Below are positions 12,578-15,243 of a stretch of DNA of 15,243 nucleotides, piece by piece. A program made the position numbers and the translations under genes. The DNA comes from Verrucomicrobiota bacterium (GTDB lineage: Bacteria > Verrucomicrobiota > Verrucomicrobiia > Limisphaerales > AV2), in NCBI GenBank assembly GCA_003219345.1, contig QHOP01000376.1, positions 1 to 15,243 on the forward strand, written 5' to 3'. Every line of letters begins with the position of its first letter. Positions within the stretch are counted from its first letter, which is position 1. A model generated the notes under the pieces. That model did no database searches, was not told the DNA's origin, and saw nothing but the letters and a program-made list of their open reading frames with translations.

Positions 12578-14908
12578 ATGAAACAAAAAGTTTTCCTTGG
12601 CGCCGTGGTTGGGCTGATGGCTGCCCTTTCAGGCACGGCGGCTGGACGGCTGGAGACCTTGCCGCAGACCAAACCGTTGGAGTGGGAGGAAACCGATCTC
12701 TCCTCTCGACTGATGGATGGCGCGCACCGATTCATCGAACGCAAGATCCAGGAATCCGTGGCCAAACGAAGTCAATTGTGGTCTCGCGATTTTTCGTCCC
12801 CGGCAGCTTATGCCAAATCGGTCCAGCCCAATCGCGCGCATTTCGAAACCATCATCGGGGCGGTGGATCCGCGCCTGCCGGTGAGGATGGAACGATTTGG
12901 GGATGACGTGCATCCTGCTTTGATTGCGGAAACTTCGCGCTACCAGGTTTATCAAGTGCGTTGGCCGGTATTGGATGGGGTGTTCGGCCATGGTCTGCTG
13001 GTCCAACCAAGACGGCCGCCAGTCGCCTCGGTCGTGGTGCTGCCCGATGCGGACCAAACCCCCGAGCAATTGATGGGGCTTGCCACAGGCGGTAAGGCTG
13101 AATCACAGGCGGCGCGCCTTCTGGCTGAGAATGGGTTCGAACTTGTCATACCAACGTTGGTGAGCCGGGCGAAATTGCAGACGGATGACAAGCAGCTTCG
13201 GAGTTCGGATCAAACCCATCGCGAATGGATTTATCGGCAGGCGTTTCATATGGGCCGCCACGTCATCGGGTACGAAGTGCAGACCGTCATGGCAGCGGTG
13301 GACTGGTTCCGTCAGCAGCGCGGCCAACAGAGCAAGGTTGGAGTCTGCGGTTACGGCGAAGGCGGATTGATTGCATTCTACGCCGCGGCGGTCGATCCAG
13401 AAATCGACGTGGTTTTGGTGAGCGGCTATTTCGATTCACGGCAGAAGGTTTGGGCCGAACCGATCTATCGCAATGTTTGGGGGCTGCTCCGCGAGTTTGG
13501 TGACGTCGAAGTGGCTTCCCTGGTTCTGCCGCGCCCGCTCATTGTCGAGCACAGCCCGGCGCCCACAGTCCTTGACCAAAAAGGAGAGTGGCACACACCG
13601 GATTTCGCAAGCGTCAGGGCGGAGGTGGAGCGGATTGAATCAGGCCCAACCTTTCCCAGACCCGTGCTGGTGGCGGCGGAGGATGGCAAGCCCATCGGCC
13701 CATTCTCTGATCGCGCGATGGCAGCGTTTGCCTTGCGACTGGGAACTGGAGAACTCGCCGCCTTGTCCGGAGAACTTCCCGTAGATAAACGGGTCTCCTT
13801 CGACCCTGCCTTGCGACAGCAGCGACTGGTCCAGGAAATGGAGAACCACGTGCAGACGCTCGTGCGCCAGTCCGACAAAGTCCGGGACAAATCCTTCCTT
13901 TACTCGGTCATGCCGGAGTTGTCCGACAGGCAATGGAGCACCGCCCGGAGACATCCCACCCATTCGCCGGAGAAATTCATCGAAGGCGCAAAGGCCTTTC
14001 GACGCCAGTTCTGGGAGGAGGGGATGGGCCGGTTTGACGAGCGGTTGTTGCCATTCAATCCCCGCACACGAAAAGTTGCCGAGAGCGGGAAGTGGATCGC
14101 GTATGATGTGGTGTTGGATGTTTATCCGGAGTTGTTCGCGTGGGGGGTTCTGGTGCTGCCCAAGGACCTCAAGCCGGGCGAACGCCGCCCGGTGGTCGTT
14201 TGCCAGCATGGTCGCAACGGGGTGCCACGCGACACGCTCGACGCCAACAACACCGCTTACAACAATTTTGCCGGAGCGCTGGCGGAACGCGGGTTCATTA
14301 CGTTCGCACCGCACAATTTGTATCGCGGCGAAGACCGTTACCGATGGCTCAGCCGCAAGGCCAACACCGTCAAGGCGACGCTGTTTTCCTTCATCATTGC
14401 GCAGCACGATCAACTCCTGCGCTGGCTCGCAACGCTGCCGAATGTGGATGGTGAGCGCATCGCCTTTTATGGGCTGAGCTACGGCGGAGAAACGGCGGTG
14501 CGCGTGCCGGCCATTCTGGAGAAATATTGCCTGTCGATTTGTTCCGGTGATTTCAACCAATGGACGCGCAAGGTGGCCGCCACGGACGAACCCTTCAGCT
14601 TCATGCGGTCCATCGAATGGGAAATGCCGTATTGGAACCTGGGCCAGACTTTTGACTATGCGGAAATGAGCTACCTGATGGTGCCGCGACCGTTCATGGT
14701 TGAACGCGGCCATCTCGACCGTGTCGGGGTTGATTCCTGGGTCAGCTATGAATACGCGAAAACACGCTGGCTTTACGCGCAACTGGGCCTGGCTGACCGG
14801 ACCGAAATCGAATTCTTTCAAGGCGGCCACAGCATCAATGGGGAAGGCACGTTCGAGTTTCTACAGAAACACCTGAACTGGCCTTCGAAAACGACGCCGA
14901 ATCCGTAG
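12578..14908 (+). CDS. Secreted tandem alpha/beta hydrolase (dienelactone hydrolase/acetyl-xylan-esterase-like)
   Basis: The 776-residue exported protein has two hydrolase domains. A signal peptide (about 1-22, ending SGTAAG) starts it. Domain 1 (about 120-385) has the hydrolase fold, but its nucleophile elbow reads CGYGEGG (257-263), so Gly260 replaces the expected Ser. Domain 2 (about 490-776) has a proper GLSYG (632-636, Ser634) and a C-terminal His751 in QGGHS, with an acidic candidate in MVERGHLD (707-714). Both domains share PRP-x-x-VE segments (318-324, 703-709). Large two-domain hydrolases of this sort are abundant in Planctomycetes and Verrucomicrobia. They probably act on acetylated or esterified polysaccharides, but the substrate here is not known. 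The ATG at 12578 gives the signal peptide, and there is no Shine-Dalgarno site. Confidence 0.86.
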   Translation: MKQKVFLGAVVGLMAALSGTAAGRLETLPQTKPLEWEETDLSSRLMDGAHRFIERKIQESVAKRSQLWSRDFSSPAAYAKSVQPNRAHFETIIGAVDPRLPVRMERFGDDVHPALIAETSRYQVYQVRWPVLDGVFGHGLLVQPRRPPVASVVVLPDADQTPEQLMGLATGGKAESQAARLLAENGFELVIPTLVSRAKLQTDDKQLRSSDQTHREWIYRQAFHMGRHVIGYEVQTVMAAVDWFRQQRGQQSKVGVCGYGEGGLIAFYAAAVDPEIDVVLVSGYFDSRQKVWAEPIYRNVWGLLREFGDVEVASLVLPRPLIVEHSPAPTVLDQKGEWHTPDFASVRAEVERIESGPTFPRPVLVAAEDGKPIGPFSDRAMAAFALRLGTGELAALSGELPVDKRVSFDPALRQQRLVQEMENHVQTLVRQSDKVRDKSFLYSVMPELSDRQWSTARRHPTHSPEKFIEGAKAFRRQFWEEGMGRFDERLLPFNPRTRKVAESGKWIAYDVVLDVYPELFAWGVLVLPKDLKPGERRPVVVCQHGRNGVPRDTLDANNTAYNNFAGALAERGFITFAPHNLYRGEDRYRWLSRKANTVKATLFSFIIAQHDQLLRWLATLPNVDGERIAFYGLSYGGETAVRVPAILEKYCLSICSGDFNQWTRKVAATDEPFSFMRSIEWEMPYWNLGQTFDYAEMSYLMVPRPFMVERGHLDRVGVDSWVSYEYAKTRWLYAQLGLADRTEIEFFQGGHSINGEGTFEFLQKHLNWPSKTTPNP

Positions 14909-14918
14909 GTGTCAGAAT

Positions 14919-15104
14919 CGAACAGGAGCCAACAGAGAGAACGGAGAAGGGGCGCTCCGAACAACCAGTCCAGGCCGTCACCGGACAATTCGTGGCTGGC
15001 GACTCAATTGGAATATCCAGAGATGGCGTGCGCGTTGCGGGCAATCTCGGTTTTCTCTGTTGCCTCCTGTTCAATCACGGAATACTTACTGGCCAAAGAA
15101 CGAT
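14919..15104. repeat. Palindromic-arm element 4 (about 155 bp plus conserved tail)
   Basis: The left arm is 14919-14947 and the right arm 15045-15073. It is a close relative of the element at 9847-10010, with the same interior landmarks and the same tail AATACTTACTGGCCAAAGAA then CGAT. It is about 24 bases longer in the interior, around 14970-14998. The tail ends directly at the ATG of the next gene. Confidence 0.85.
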
Positions 15105-15243
15105 ATGAATCCGCGTGAGTTTTTCATCAACCCAGCCGACTACGGACTTCCCACGCGGGACGAGCTGGTTGCCTACAGAATCTGGGACAACCACTTCCAT
15201 GGATTTGCAGCGAAGAACCCCATTGAGCAGTATGAGCGAAACA
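15105..15243 (+). CDS. Amidohydrolase-like protein, 5' part only
   Basis: An ATG at 15105 opens a frame that continues past the window end: MNPREFFINPADYGLPTRDE, then LVAYRIWDNHFHGFAAKNPI and EQYERN. The segment IWDNHFHGF has the His-x-His metal-binding motif found on the first strand of amidohydrolase TIM barrels (COG2159-like), at the expected N-terminal place. There is no signal peptide. The start follows directly after the tail of repeat element 4, with no ribosome-binding site other than what the repeat supplies (AAAGAACGAT). Only 46 residues are visible, so the assignment is tentative. Confidence 0.6.
   Translation, partial: MNPREFFINPADYGLPTRDELVAYRIWDNHFHGFAAKNPIEQYERN

Noticed and set aside
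13640..14830. 396-codon minus-strand frame opposite the tandem hydrolase
   Set aside because: The + strand frame carries catalytic motifs and a signal peptide. The antisense product is a shadow of codon bias.

Overview
The window looks like part of a chromosome from a free-living, moderately GC-rich bacterium, most probably of the Verrucomicrobiota (Pedosphaera/Limisphaerales-like). This is an inference from four things. Most genes lack Shine-Dalgarno sequences. The protein families are ones I associate with that group: a DUF6807/PmoA-like protein, giant dienelactone-type hydrolases and secreted prenyltransferase-repeat proteins. The intergenic DNA is packed with short palindromic repeats. 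There is a relic C-terminal module of a type seen on secreted verrucomicrobial proteins. No rRNA or tRNA was seen to confirm the placement.

Layout. 1-682 holds no gene, only diverged repeat copies. 683-1585 encodes a secreted alpha/beta hydrolase. 1679-2136 is a broken, apparently chimeric gene relic, followed by a clean hairpin terminator (2167-2190). 2313-3134 encodes a divergent PanB-like protein that lacks the usual metal and substrate residues. 3205-5064 is a compact Type II restriction-modification island: a beta-class DNA methyltransferase on +, convergent (stop codons overlapping) with an endonuclease and an XRE/C-protein-like regulator on -. 5283-9635 is a co-directional metabolic block: a MetE C-terminal-like methyltransferase, an enolase-superfamily enzyme and a phytoene-desaturase-like FAD oxidoreductase. 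10014-11012 is a DUF6807/PmoA-like protein. 11013-11477 is a gene-free stretch with three nested inverted repeats. 11478-12527 (-) is a prenyltransferase/squalene-cyclase-repeat protein whose Tat motif lies upstream of its first ATG. 12578-14908 (+) is a two-domain alpha/beta hydrolase with one apparently dead domain. 15105 onward is the start of an amidohydrolase-like gene.

How the parts relate. The restriction-modification genes form one functional unit: the regulator and nuclease are translationally coupled on one strand, and the methyltransferase faces them. The 5283-9635 genes may share a pathway, but no substrate can be assigned. The proteins at 683, 11478 and 12578 carry export signals, and the one at 10014 may, so that side of the window looks devoted to export and degradation of organic matter.

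The most distinctive signal is a family of 29-bp inverted arms (three purine-rich AAC-RGAG-type units) that bound 130-320 bp elements at five places. In three cases the right arm lies only 13-36 nt before a start codon.
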